Assembly (NCBI RefSeq): GCF_003597395.2
Contig: NC_133778.1
Span: 28,868,918-28,932,917 of the forward strand
Length of the DNA stretch: 64,000 nucleotides
Reading direction: 5' to 3'
DNA from: Chelonoidis abingdonii
Lineage: Eukaryota; Chordata; Testudines; Testudinidae
Shown: positions 46,701 to 58,608 of the stretch, in pieces
How the letters are laid out: every line of letters starts with the position of its first letter
Numbering within the stretch: position 1 is the stretch's first letter
Translations under genes and position numbers: made by a program
Notes under the pieces: model-generated
Databases searched by the model: none
What the model was told of the DNA's origin: nothing
Seen by the model: only the letters and a program-made list of their open reading frames with translations

Positions 46701-47130
46701 CACCAGACAAAAGACTATGTATATTGTCTGGTGAAAAAAAATTCCCTGACACCTAACATTTACATTAAATTTTAAGGTGAAATTGGATTAGTTTAGCATC
46801 GTTTTGCTTAAAGTCGCATTTTTCAGAAACATAACTACAACGTTAAGTGAGGAGTTACTATAAATTCTATCAACATAAATTACTTGAAAATTCAGAATGG
46901 ATGGAATCCCACAATAATGGTATATGATTTTTATTTATTACCTATATGCTACCCAGTATAGGATGCTATCAAAATTAATTGAATGCAAATGGTGTAGGCT
47001 AAAATTGCATAGAAGGGCTTAACTGAAGGGGGAAAAAAAGATGGGAAATTCATAGTTCAGGCTGTTACTCTGATTCCTTTAACTCGCTGATTCCAAACTT
47101 TTAAAAGCTGAACCAGGCCTTCAGGAAAAG

Positions 47131-47868
47131 TACATAAGAACGGCCATACTGGATCAGACCAAAGGTCTATTTAGCCCAGTATCCTGTCTTCTGACAGTAG
47201 CCAAAGCCAGGTGCCCCAGACAGAATGAAGAGAACAGGTAATCATCAAGTGATCCATCCCCTGTTGCTCATTTCCAGCTTCTGGGAAACAGAGTCTAGGG
47301 ACACCATCCCTGCTCATTCTGGCTAATAGCCATTGATGGACCTATCCTCTATGAATTTATCTATTAATTTCATTTGGTGACCCTTAGTTCTTGTGTTATG
47401 GGAAGGAGATAATGACACTTCCTTATTTACTTTCTCCACACCAGCCATGAGTTTATAGACCTCTATCATATCCTGCCTTAGTTGTCTCTTTTCCAAGCTG
47501 AAGAGTCCTAGTCTTATTAATCTCTCCTCATGTGGAAGCCATTCCATACCCCTAATCATTTTTGTTGCCCTTTTCTGAACCTTTTCCAATTTCAATATAT
47601 ATTTTTTGAGATGGGGCAACCACATCTATCCATGCACTATTCAAGATGTGGGCATACCATGTATTTATGCAGAGGAAATATTATATTTTCTGACTTTTAT
47701 GTATCCCTTTCTTAATGATGCCCAGCATTCTGTTTGCTTTTTTGGCTGCTGCTGCACACTGAGTGGATGTTTTCAGAGAACTATCCACAATGACTCCAAG
47801 ATCTCTTGTAAGATCTTGGCAAACCTATCATACCCATTCTCCAACCTTATAATGTGGAGTTAATGGCC
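47131..47868 (-). pseudogene. CR1 LINE 3' portion with intact C-terminal RT fragment
   Basis: The minus-strand frame at 47625-47323 reads LEKVQKRATKMIRGME, LPHEERLIRLGLFSLEKRQL, RQDMIEVYKLMAGVEKVN and FIEDRS, a CR1 RT C-terminus. The 3' untranslated end on this strand (plus strand 47131-47300) has acataagaacggccatact, then atccatcccctgttgctcat and gacaccatccctgctc. The upstream part (47630-47868) corresponds to more N-terminal RT in decayed frames. It is of a different subfamily from the copy at 16704, judged by a different 3' end. Confidence 0.93.
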
Positions 47869-50319
47869 TCCTCAAAATGGCAGTCCCTCAGAGTAGATTG
47901 TGTCGCTCTCCATAATATGATCCTTCCTTTCCTTCCTTATATGCAGCAGTGAAATAGTTAACTATGTTGACATTTAAAGTGTCTTCATTGGTATCGGAGT
48001 TAGCAATCAATGAAAGAAGCAGACATTTCCCACCTCAGAGCTGTCGTTTCAGCCAGACATCACAGACTTGAGTCACATTTTCAAGATTTTCTTCACAATC
48101 ATAACTAGAGACATATGGGTTTGGGAGCGCCAGAGGCACTGGAAACAAGAAGGCCAGCTATCATGGATATCACTCCTCCCTCTTGGTACTGTCCCAGCAT
48201 TCTGTCATTGGCTGGTTGCCATCCTCTCTGTGGTGTGTTAAAATTGGGGAGAGGAAGATAATGCAGCTCCAAGTTACTTATGATGCAAGGGAAAATTCCA
48301 TCTTAAGAAGCTGTTAACAAACTCTTCTCTGTAGCTGCTCTTGTTGGTCAGGTGGCAATCAGCCACCCTTCTCCCCAGCATGGTGGCAAAGGAGGTAAAG
48401 AGACTTGAATAAGAATGCACAATGGGAGGTAGGTAATGTATAGTTATCTGCCCTTCCTTTCCACATTGTCCAGTTCATGGGTTTTCTGCTTCTTTCTCGG
48501 TTGCACAGTGGGAGAGAAGCACATAGGTCATTGTGTCCAAATCACATCCTGCTTACCATACTCCTGCATAATTTCCATTGCATACATTGCAGTTTTACCA
48601 GAATAAGGAATGTAGGATCAGCACTCAAAGTTGTATTAAATTGTGGGGTAAAGAGTGTGCAAAAATGTTTGCGGTTTCATTTGGGGCAATTTTGCAACCA
48701 AAACAACTTTTGATGGGAAAACTTCATTGCACAAAGAATACAAAACCTTGAATTTCCCCATATTTTTGTTAAATACATCCTTGCTTGGAAATGGACGTAG
48801 TTTTACTTTACAAAAAATCTATTTTTCCAAGTGATATTTCATTATTATTACTCAAAAATGGGTCCATTTTCACATAGTCAATTTTAAAATAAATAAATGA
48901 ATACTAAAATTCACATATTTTGTGACAATAGAGCAAGCTTTTCAAGATAGATATTTTGTTTTATAATGTTTTAACTGAGGCCTCTAACCTTACTGGAATA
49001 CAAAGAAATCACTTTCTTTTTGCAGTGAAGTGTAAAAAAATATTTAAATTCTGAGTATTTTCAGTTTTGTTGCAAAATTTATGCGTAACTTTACAAGGAT
49101 ACATTAAAAAACATCAGTCAATCAATGGACTGAATCATAAGAAAATGTATAGTACAATAGAAAAGGTCCCCTAACAACTGTAAAGCAGATATCACAGAAG
49201 AAAATACTGTGGCGAATAGTGTAAGTAGTACTTTTTTGTTTTTATGTTTTTATAACTTAGAAAGGACTTTAATGAATTTTTAATTTTTAAGCTAGATGGC
49301 ACATAAGTATGTGATTTTGAAACTAATTCTCTTTTGAAACCAGTGCTATTAAAATTTTTCTCTCTTTCCCATCCGATTCTTGCCAGTTGCAACTGGCAGC
49401 ATGCCAATATATTATTATTATGCTTATTTCTTTCTTCTTGCAAAATGACAACAACTTGTAAAATGTGAAGAGGCCATGAGGGCCTGTTATAATCAGATAA
49501 AATGATAGTGTTAGCTAAAATAATACAAAAAGGTCTCCTGTCATATATGTTGATCTGAACAATTCATGTTGAAGAAGGCAATGTGCTGGACACTATAATG
49601 CTAGATTAGAAAAGTCTTAGAATAGTTAGATCAATAGCTTTCACATGCAAAGGGCTATGATCTTTGTTCAAGTAAACCATAATTCTTCCTCTGGTTTTCT
49701 GAAGATTTTACCATAAGAAGGTTCAGTGTGAGTGGGTGGATGCAGCAGGAAGTTACCACTTATATCCTAGAAAAATGAGCTCCTATGATATAAAAATACA
49801 CATGAAACGTGGCACAAAAGCCTTTTTGTCTCTTGAGGCTGGCAGGGATTGCTGTGAAGATGGAAAATCACATAGAAGAATTCATTAAAGGTATTATCTG
49901 GAGATGTACCAGCATTGACTGAAAGGGAAACCAGAGGACTACATCTACAGTGGTTTTTGAAGCAATAGGAATTTTGGAGCAAAAGCACGTCTGCAATTAT
50001 TAAACAAACATTCAGTGGTACAGTACATAAAGCTAATCTTTCCCTTTATGGAAAAGCACAGTTATGCTATTTTAGCTAGCTCAGTTGCTTCTTGGTAATA
50101 CTTAATTAGAGACAATTAAAATAAGTCTTTGCAAGACTTTGAAAAATGACCTTCAAGAGTGCATAAGGGGCTTTTTATTTTTTTTGATGCATGTATTAGG
50201 CCAGAATTTACTAAGCATTGGGGGTTGGAAGTGTGTAAATTTTGTACAAAAGCATAGGAAATCAGAGCTGTGCTGCAGGAAATTTGAGAACAGCACATAA
50301 CTTAGTTTTATATGGGACA
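47869..50319. other. Non-coding, mostly unique
   Basis: No gene or well-bounded element. Frames at 48477-48713, 49192-49443 and 49767-49988 are short and featureless. Confidence 0.5.
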
Positions 50320-50327
50320 TCATAGAA

Positions 50328-51396
50328 TAGGGTTGCCAACTTTCTACTTGCACAAAACCAAACACCTTTGCCCTCGCCCCTCCTCTGAGGCCCCGCCTAT
50401 TCCCCAAGGCCTTACTCACTCCATCCTTCCTCCCTCTGTTGCTCACTCACCCCATCCTCACTCACTTGCTCATTTTCACTGGGTTGGCTCAGGGAGTTGG
50501 GGTGCAGGAGGGCTTTGAGGTGGGGCCAGAAATAAGGTATTCAGGTGCGGGAGAGGGATCCAGGCTGAGGCAGTGGGTTGGGATGTGGGAAGGGGTGCAG
50601 GCTCTGACTGGGCACTGCCTAAGCCTGGAGCCCCCTCCTGCACGTAGCGTGGGGCTGGTGATGAGGGGTTTGGGGTGCAGGAGGGGGCTCTGGGCTGATG
50701 CAGGGGGTTGGGGTGGAGGTAGGGTGTGTGTGTGTGTGAGGGTTCCGGCTGGGTATGAGAGGTTTGGAGTGTAGGAGGGTGCTTCAGGTTGGGACTGAAG
50801 GGTTTGGAGGGATGGAGGGGGATTAGGGCTGGGGCAGGGGGTTGGGATGTGAGGGGAGGGTGAGGGCTCCGGCTGGGGGTGCGGGCTCTGGGGTGAGGAA
50901 GATAATGCAGGGTTTGGGTGTGCAGGTGGTTGCTCTGGGCTGGTACCGAGGGGTTCAGAGGGCAGGAGGATGATCGGGGCTGCGGTGGGAGGTTGGGATG
51001 CAGGCTTCGGGTGCCAGGTCTCAGAAACAGTGATATGTCCCCTCTCCGGCTCTTACATGGAGGTGCAGTCAGGGGGCTCTTCACACTGCCCCATCCGCAA
51101 GCGCCGCTCCCAGCTCCCACTGACTGTGGTTCCCGACCAATGGGAGTTATGGAGCTGGTGCTTGGGGCGGAGGCAGTGTGCGGAACCTCCTGGCTGCCCC
51201 TATGCCTAGGAGCCAGAGTGGGACATGCTGCTGCTTCCAGGAGCTGCAGAGAGTCATGGCAGGCAGGGAGTTTGCCTTAGCCCTGCTGCGCTGCTGATTG
51301 GACTTTTAACAGCCTGGTCGGCGGTGATGAGTGGAGCCGCCAGGGTCCCTTTTCAACTGAGTGTTCCAGTCGAAAACCAGACACCTGGCAACCCTA
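50328..51396. mobile_element. hAT-type DNA transposon, non-autonomous, about 1.07 kb
   Basis: The termini TAGGGTTGCCAAC and ACCTGGCAACCCTA form an inverted repeat, with TCATAGAA duplicated exactly on each side (50320-50327, 51397-51404): an 8-bp TSD. The interior is G-rich on the plus strand with degenerate GGGGT/GCAGG repeats. The right half shares sequence with the 831-1507 element, including a 27-bp inverted exact match (51300-51326). The frames on both strands (for example 50476-51120 minus) are proline- or glycine-rich and come from the composition. Confidence 0.85.
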
Positions 51397-51404
51397 TCAT
51401 AGAA

Positions 51405-52440
51405 TCCTATGTAACCCCCATCTGGTTACATATCTGGAGTTTTCTGGAACTGTAGACTGAGCCTCTATGGGGTCATACCTTATGGAGTACAACATTAATG
51501 TCTACTAGAGCCCTTTCACACCATTTCCCAGCATGCTCGGAATCAGGAGTGGGGCAGAATGGACTAGAAACTCCCACTGAGGCCATAGAGAGGTTTCTAC
51601 ATGGTGTGATCTGGACCAGCAGTTTGCTGGGCCTGTGATGAGCCAGGGCTGATCAGCTCCTCAGTGGGAGTGGACAGTTTCACTCAGCGACTAGTTTTAG
51701 TTTCAGTTTCAAGCTCTGAGTTGGGAACTGAGAGAGAAGAGAACAGCTTAGAGAGATGCTGATTACCTCCCTCTCCCCACAAAGGCAATCTTTGAACTGC
51801 TGTGGGACCAGTGCATGAGTCAGGCAGTTCCAGCCTCACAGAGACTAGTGTCCAGCATGGTAGAGATCCAACATGATGCTGGCCACCAATAGCCAGCCAA
51901 GACCACAATCTCCCGCCCCCGGATTCCAGACCAAGGAGCCAGGAAAGGACTCTGCCCCATTGTAAGCTTTGTTTAAGCTGGCCACTGATTCCAGTGCTGC
52001 AGCACTCGCCTCTGGACTCATCCTCAGTGTACCATCTGCTTGGGAAGGTGCCAGGGAGGAAGGTGGGGGGAGGGATAAATTGTAAATGTTGGGAGGTGGG
52101 AAATTTGTTGAGTTATTAATGTTTAGTACTTACTAACCCTAATTCTCTCCTTCCCCAGATCGTATTTTCCTGTTCCCAACAAAGTCCCCTTTTGTTATAT
52201 TGTTATTTTTGGATGTTATTTATTTGCTGGGGTTCATATTGATGTACTTTGTTTCCTGTCTACTGGGTTTTATACTCCTTGCCAGAAGTGATAGCATTAT
52301 TCATTTTCCCAAGAGACAGCTCCTCTTGTGTCTCAGATTCAGTGTGGAGGCACCAGGCTTCACAAAAAAGAATCCGAGACCCAACCCATGTGAGGAGAGA
52401 GGAGAAGCCACTCCAAGTAGTAAGCACTAGGGAGGAGGTT
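51405..52440. other. Unclassified block, possibly an old LTR
   Basis: A GC-richer stretch with GAGGAGAGAGGAGAAGCCAC near its right end, a pyrimidine tract with AG (CTCCTTCCCCAG near 52150) and an interferon-response-like site at 51699-51711. These remind me of retroviral LTR or untranslated sequence, but no terminal TG..CA pair, TSD or gene is visible. Confidence 0.3.
51699..51711. promoter_or_regulatory. Match to an ISRE/IRF consensus
   Basis: AGTTTCAGTTTCA fits AGTTTCNNTTTCN exactly and extends to the left with GTTTTAG, giving three GTTT(T/C) steps. One such site can occur by chance in 64 kb, so this is a motif note only. Confidence 0.3.
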
Positions 52441-52469
52441 TGAGTTGCATCTTGTGAGAGTAACTGCAT

Positions 52470-52535
52470 GTAGAAATGTAGGGCTGGAAGGGACCTCAAG
52501 AGGTCATCTAGTCCATCCTCCTGCACTGAGGTAAG
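52470..52535 (-). repeat. CR1 LINE 3' tail fragment
   Basis: GTAGAAATGTAGGGCTGGAA, then GGGACCTCAAGAGGTCATCT and AGTCCATCCTCCTGCACTGA match the CR1 3' tail in antisense. Very short copy. Confidence 0.75.
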
Positions 52536-53705
52536 AAAACTATATATTGATACCTAAATAGCCGGTCACTTGCATATGTCTTATTTCTATCTGACCTAAA
52601 ATAGTCTGTTTCAGGAATTGTATTTTCTGATTGGTCTTTATAATCATGTGTTTCTATATTCTATTTTAATGGGGTTTTGTGTTGTGCAAGTTCAGTACTT
52701 AACCCTTTGGAAATGGCAGATGTCTTTGTAGGCATTCATTTGGCAGATGATCTAGGAAATGCCATTTTTCTTGAAGTGAAATATTTTATTTATGAAGGGG
52801 GTTTTACATGTTAAACTTGAAGCAAGCATCTGAAGTAGAAAGTGTCATTTATTATCAGAGGTTATTGAATTAAAATCTTTTTTTTTAAATATTGTTTTAC
52901 ATGCCATGCTGTTGGTGGCTCTTTTTTGACCATTTAACAGTCTGTACCATCTCTAGTCATACATAGACTTCAAATCCCATTGAGGATGCATTGTCTGTTT
53001 TTTCTCACAGTGCAGTATGAGTGAGTGAATAATCAACCCTTATCATTGTCAGCAGGCATGGAGATGGGATGCCCATTGTTGTGGCCAGATAATTTTTCCA
53101 TTGCATGGATAGGAGAAATTTGATATTGAAGGGGAATTTTCTACCGCGGATGTTGGCAGAAGTTGTCAAGTAAGGTTGAATCATAGCTACCTGAAAAATT
53201 GTTTAATATCAAGGTTTGTGTTACATATTGTCCAGATGAAACAGGAGTAAAATCACAGGAAAAATATTAGACAAACTTCTTTACTCAGTCATATGCTGGA
53301 CACTAATAATATATATACACACATTGTCCACCTCACTGGAGAGAGCTGCACGAGACTCTATGTGCCACACATGCTCCACTGAGCCATTAACATATGCCTT
53401 GTGCAGGCTTTCTGCCCTGCAGGAGGAATTTTACCCATGTGAAGGGCAGTATGTTGATTTTCTTCATGGGAGGCAGGTGGGGGATGGAGTATTTCACCCT
53501 TAATTAGATTAACTTTATGGAAAATTCCCATAGTAATTAGTAGAGAATAACTTGTCTATAGGATTCTTTTATTAATCAATAGAATTTTGTAGCAGGAATA
53601 GAATTCTTTAGGCTGGAATAAAATCCTATGCAAAGGTATCATTCTCTATTAAAGTCTACAAGTTTATAGAATAATAGTGTCTATAGAACCCTATTAAATT
53701 TGTAG
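52536..53705. other. Non-coding, no recognised element
   Basis: Nothing supported. Confidence 0.5.
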
Positions 53706-53815
53706 ATGATCTTTTCATAGATTTGTAGAGTTTAAGGCCAGAGAAACCATCTAGTTTGACCTCCTATATACCACAAGCCATTACATTTCACCCAGTTTCC
53801 CTGTTTGGGCCCAGT
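53706..53815 (-). repeat. CR1 LINE 3' tail fragment
   Basis: TCATAGATTTGTAGAGTTTA, GGCCAGAGAAACCATCTAG and TGACCTCCTATATACCACA correspond to the reverse complement of the CR1 3' end as at 25577-25665. Diverged. Confidence 0.75.
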
Positions 53816-55985
53816 AACTTACCTTTATTAGCTATTCCTCCTAATTGGGGAAGTTGCGCAGATGCATAGTGGGACATGTGGCTCTTTGATAGCTTCTTAA
53901 CAATCTCTGGAGGGTCAGACATGTCTTATCCCTTTGCATGTATGTTTGTATGAAAGGATACTTAACAAGTCATAGTCTGTCACAAACTTTTTGTGCAACA
54001 TGGAGTAAACTATGTTTTTGGGTCAAATTCCAAAGTACCTAACTACAGTGAGAGCTTTGTCTGAGTAAGGAGTAAAAACTGAATAGGCACTTCAGGATTT
54101 AGTCCATTATAAAGAAAAGAAGAATTTATTATTTCTCATTTCTGTTTGTCACAAATGGTGAAAACCAAGGGTTTCATCCAATGTTCCATTTCTACTATAA
54201 AAATGAATTTTATCATTGCAATGATGACAATATTTTTCTATTGCACTGTTGTGTCGCAGTTTCCTGAAAACTCATTAAAGTACTGAGATGCATTAGTGAG
54301 CTACATAACTAAAAGTTTTTTGATCATTATATCTTATCAGTATTCCCTGATTAATCTTTTAAAGCCCTCTCTCAGCATTAAACCAGGGAAGAATTCTTTG
54401 AGTGGTGCTATTTTTTTGGTTGTTAGAAAGTATTGGTTGTCAGAAATCTTGAGGAGATATCCTCACAACTAAAAATATTTATGCTCTAGAAGGTTCCGAA
54501 ATGCTTTTCACCATGACTTACGTAGTATATCAGAATCACTTCACACAACAATGGCATTCAGCTACCTCAGGGAGTAAGTGTGGCAGGAACACTTACTGTA
54601 GCAATTTTTGATAACTACTGTAGAATAGCATATGATAATAATCTGCACATTTTAGCAGGGGAAATTAGAATGTAAACATTGTTTTAGAATAAATTATCTT
54701 TCTATTTTTCCTGAACATGAACTTGAATAAATTATATTAAACCCTAGACACAGTGGACTAAATTCTGCCCTTTTACAGCCATAAAATCCGGTTTGCGGGA
54801 TTAAAATTGATAAATTTTTTTCCCAGAGAATGAGAGAGGTTTGTTTTATTTTTTGCATGTCTGAGTCAAAGCCAGAGCTTTTGATTAAATATTGGCTTAT
54901 TTAAAATGATTAACAAATAACCTAGTACTATTGGAATTTAGAAATAACTGAGGTTAGTTAGGGCATGTAAATGATGTATTTGAGTTAAATTTTGGAACCT
55001 ATATGGCTGTCTAATTATGTAAGGATATGTTTTCAGAAAGAGCTCGGAGCCCCCATTAATGTATGCATAAATAGTGTGCATTGCTCACATACACAAAGCT
55101 GAACAATGTAACCCATGTGTCATGTTACAGAAAAAGAAAAGAACAATAAAACCAGGCACCAAGAATTGTGGCTAGTGGATGCAATCTAATCACTTGTCAT
55201 CCTTTTAATGGTTTCATAAAAGGATATCTACTGTCTATTACTATGATGTGTGTATTATCACTTGAGATAATACTTTCAAAAACAGAAACAAATTCTTGGA
55301 AATATTTTTGCTTTGTTCCTCAAATTTCAAAAGATTCAAGATTTTCCAACAAACTCTATTAATCAGATACTTAGTGGTTGAAGGAAATTGCACAACCAGT
55401 CATAAAACAAAATCTCATAATGGTAAGTAAAAGGTGACTCATTAATTCAGAACTACTTTATTAATACCATAATTATCTATCAGTCACCAACCACCTCTCT
55501 CAGAGATGGAAAGTAATTATAGAGCACAAAGAGAGAACTCTGAGGTAGATGTTTTTGTAACGTACTATATTTGAATTAGACTATATCTGTAAATTGCCTT
55601 GCTCTACGTAATATCAAGAATGTACTGAGCCCTGAAGCCATCAGGTTCCTTATTTTCTCCAGGTATTGAATCCAAGAAATGCCTTGAAATAGCGGGGAAC
55701 TTCTGGACACAGGTTACAATTATTTGTTGCTGAGTTCCATTTACCATGAAGTTTCCAAGATAGTGCAACCTAATTAAATGTGGCAGACCGAATGCATTCT
55801 GGGCCGGTGGAGGTCCTACAGTTACTTAGTGTTAATTATTTAAATAAATTATTTTAAAATAAATAAATTAGTATGTTGAAAGAAACATTTTAAATTGAAG
55901 CACACGCCTTTTTGATGCAATCAGGCATAGGTTCCTGAATCAGTGTGTGCTAACATAAATAAGAGAATGAATCAGTATATTGTGC
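53816..55985. other. Non-coding, mostly unique
   Basis: No gene. The stretch 55770-55900, with CCTAATTAAATG, a GAATGCATTCTGGG core and repeated AAATAAATTA, is repeat-free and AT-rich; it might be conserved, but I cannot test that here. Confidence 0.45.
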
Positions 55986-55989
55986 ATAG

Positions 55990-56245
55990 TGAAGGGCAGA
56001 CTCTCAGCTGGTGTAAATGTTCATACTCCATTTACTTCAGTATATTATATTCATAGATTTTGATTTCTCTATATGTTGTCCACAGACATCAGAAGAGGAA
56101 CCCTGGCAATGGAGGCCTTGATTCTGCAAAGCACTTCAGCATATGCGAATGATTCCATTGAAGTCAGGCAGATGTCTGAACAGGGCCACTCCCATATTTA
56201 GAGTGAAAGCATGTGCTGAAGAACTTTGCAAAACTGGGGAGTGAG
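55990..56245. repeat. Two adjacent fold-back repeat fragments
   Basis: One arm (CAGACTCTCAGCTGGTGTAA) of the 28728-type family starts near 55996. A second fold-back follows at about 56108-56240, where TTGATTCTGCAAAGCACTTC and GAAGAACTTTGCAAAACTGG are inverted partners. Both are diverged. Confidence 0.55.
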
Positions 56246-56477
56246 TGAAAAGTGACTGAAAATATATTTGATAGTGGCTGACAAATCCAAAGAAGTTCTG
56301 GTTCATGTTCTAGCCACAAACTTTAGCAGAGCTGAGATTACACTTTCCCATCCCCAAGTATTTAATTCTGCAAACTCAATTCTGGCCTATGGATTCCTGT
56401 TTTACTAACCATATGAGAAAAGTGTGTAAAACCTAATATCGGCTATGAACTACATATCTTATTCCACCCTATTGATA

Positions 56478-56775
56478 CAGGCTGTGTCTTCATTGCAAAA
56501 CTGGTGGTCCTCTTTACTGCAGAATAACTAACACACAGTAGCTATCCCGTTGTAAAGTCCTAGTAGAGACAAGTTGTAGTTTTTATTGTCAGGTAGTTTG
56601 GCAAAGTCAACACTATACCTCCACCTGTTGTTGACCTTGCCTTACAGTAATTGCACAGTGCCTTGTCTCCATCATGATTTTACAGTGCGCTCGCTAATAT
56701 GCATTGGTTATCCCATGATGAAAAAAGCCCTTTTGTTGGTTGTGAGGACAAATCCACAGTCTTAGTGCATAGTAC
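56478..56775. mobile_element. MITE related to the 39290 element
   Basis: The left end GGCTGTGTCTTCATTGC and the right end (GTGAGGACAAATCC) are partial inverted repeats. AACTAACACACAGTAGC, CCTAGTAGAGACAAG, CAAAGTCAACACTATACC and TGTTGACCTTGCC also appear, mostly inverted, in 39290-39452. Non-coding and decayed. Confidence 0.55.
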
Positions 56776-58523
56776 AAAAGGAAGTGGATAACAGCAGAGG
56801 GAAATTTAGGATTGTCATACTATAGTCTACTCCTGTCTATAATCCTGATCCTCTTCTGAAGGCTTTAAGTAATCTCCATATGCTGTATTGCTGGCTCCTC
56901 TTCACACATCCTGATGAAGTGGCAAAATGTTTCCATTGGGTAAGACTAAGAAGAATCAGATGGTATTAGTTAAGAGGGCCATTAAACTCTGTCACTGTCT
57001 CAGTGGCACCGGAACATTGGAAGTCGATCCACAAAACTTGATCCAGAGGAGCCATAGACTTCTATATTGCATCATTATGATGTAATATTACAAAAATGAT
57101 GCATACAAAGTATCAAAATAAAAACAGATAATGGTTCTATTGATGTCAGTAGAAATCTTGCCATTTCAATCAGGCCAATGAACTGCAAATTCTACAGATT
57201 ATGATTAAATTTTTTTCAAGGAAACAGGTGGAAAAAGGTAGGACCAGGATTACACCCCCAATGTGGAATGTATAATTGCAATATATTTGAAAATTGTTCA
57301 AAATAATTAATCCTTAGAGAAATATTACAAAAAATATTTTCTACAATATCACTAAATTAATGGATTGTTAAGTATTTTACGAAAAACAAACCCACTCATG
57401 GCAAATGCTCAATAAACACATAATATATTACTTCTCCGGTTTAAACTTGTTCCAGTGAATCTGTTGTAATTAGGAACATGAATTGGAAGGGAAAATGTGG
57501 TGTTTGAAAGATCACCGTCTTTATCAGATAATTTAATTGTCTTCAAATACCCAAGAAATCTCTTTCTTATTCCCTAGTAGCCTCTCTCATTTCAAATTAG
57601 ATTAGGATCTTAAGCTGCTGAGTTGTGTTAGAAAAACAACTATTAAAAAAACTCTTTCCCACAAAAGTTCTGAATTCTTGAATAGGATCAAAATGCACAC
57701 AAGCAGTTACTATAACATCAGTCTGGCACCTGTAATGACAGTTAAAATCACTAATGTCAACAGGACGTATTTTTATAGGATAAAATAAATCTGGATTGTT
57801 CATATAGCAACTACATTTCTAATCTCTCTTGGTACTAGTTTTTAGATTGCTTTTCTACACAAATCATTATGTGCTGAGATTATCATTTAATCCAAACATG
57901 ATAAAATAATAAATATTTACTGGCTTTACACCTACACCCTTAACATGATCCCATTGTGATCCCAAAAACTCCTCAGTCCTTTTATTTTACCATATGCCAA
58001 AACTGGTTAATATTTACAGAGAGTGTCTTTCCATGAGTGGTAGGAATTTCTTCTGCCAGCTTGAAAAGCACTGAAAACAGGGAGGTTTACTGCAGGAAAG
58101 CTGACATAGCTTTATCAACAGCATAGCAGCACAAAGCATCTGTTTTCTGTAAGATGGTGGCTATCTTTTCTTGTCTACTAGCTCTATGAAAGTACAGTAT
58201 TAGTCTCCATCTTTCTGTGTCTGTAACATACAGAAGTATGGTTACTGGAGTGGCAAGAATGGCCTTTATGAAAGATAGCTGGTCTTGATGTCATATAGAT
58301 AAAGTATCAATTTAATGTTGTGTGTTCTCCAGGGGCAGAAAGCTTCCTCTCCTTATGCTGCCCCAATTAATCACTTCTTTGTAGTTTTTCAGGGGTAGCA
58401 TACTGCAAAAGTTAGCAGGGTTCTATATATTTTGCAGTTATAGCAATTGCCATATAGTACACGTTTTGTTGCAGAACAATGTACCAGATATCTTTGGTTA
58501 AGAGTTCAACATACCATAGATGG
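56776..58523. other. Non-coding, no recognised element
   Basis: No gene. The stretch 57470-57545 (AAAGATCACCGTCTTTATCA) is repeat-free. Confidence 0.5.
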
Positions 58524-58608
58524 TGGACTAGATCTTCGATTGGTGTAGTGCAATTAACTTTAGTGTGGGTATGCTGATTTACACTAGCTGATGATTTGGT
58601 CACGACTG
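58524..58608. repeat. Fold-back interspersed repeat
   Basis: GACTAGATCTTCGATTGGTG on the left is opposed by TTTACACTAGCTGATGATTT on the right, with ACTTTAGTGTGGG between. Same family as 28728-28812, more diverged. Confidence 0.55.

Larger units (their letters stand above)
45553..46860. mobile_element. Tigger-like DNA transposon, full length, with a nested insertion
   Basis: The element sits between TA dinucleotides (45551-45552, 46861-46862), as for the Tc1/mariner superfamily. The ends are inverted repeats: CAGTAACTCCTCACTTAA on the left and TTAAGTGAGGAGTTACTA (right, last base changed). The subterminal GACTTTAAGC motif (complement near 46810) also occurs in the 10370 copy. A Harbinger-like MITE fills 46274-46567; without it the host is about 1.0 kb. 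There is no transposase frame; the frames at 45789-46077 are short and not transposase-like, so this is a non-autonomous derivative. Confidence 0.85.

Noticed and set aside
50476..51120. 214-codon minus-strand frame rich in proline, serine and histidine
   Set aside because: It is the complement of a degenerate G-rich repeat inside a TSD-flanked hAT element and has no domain; the composition alone keeps it open.
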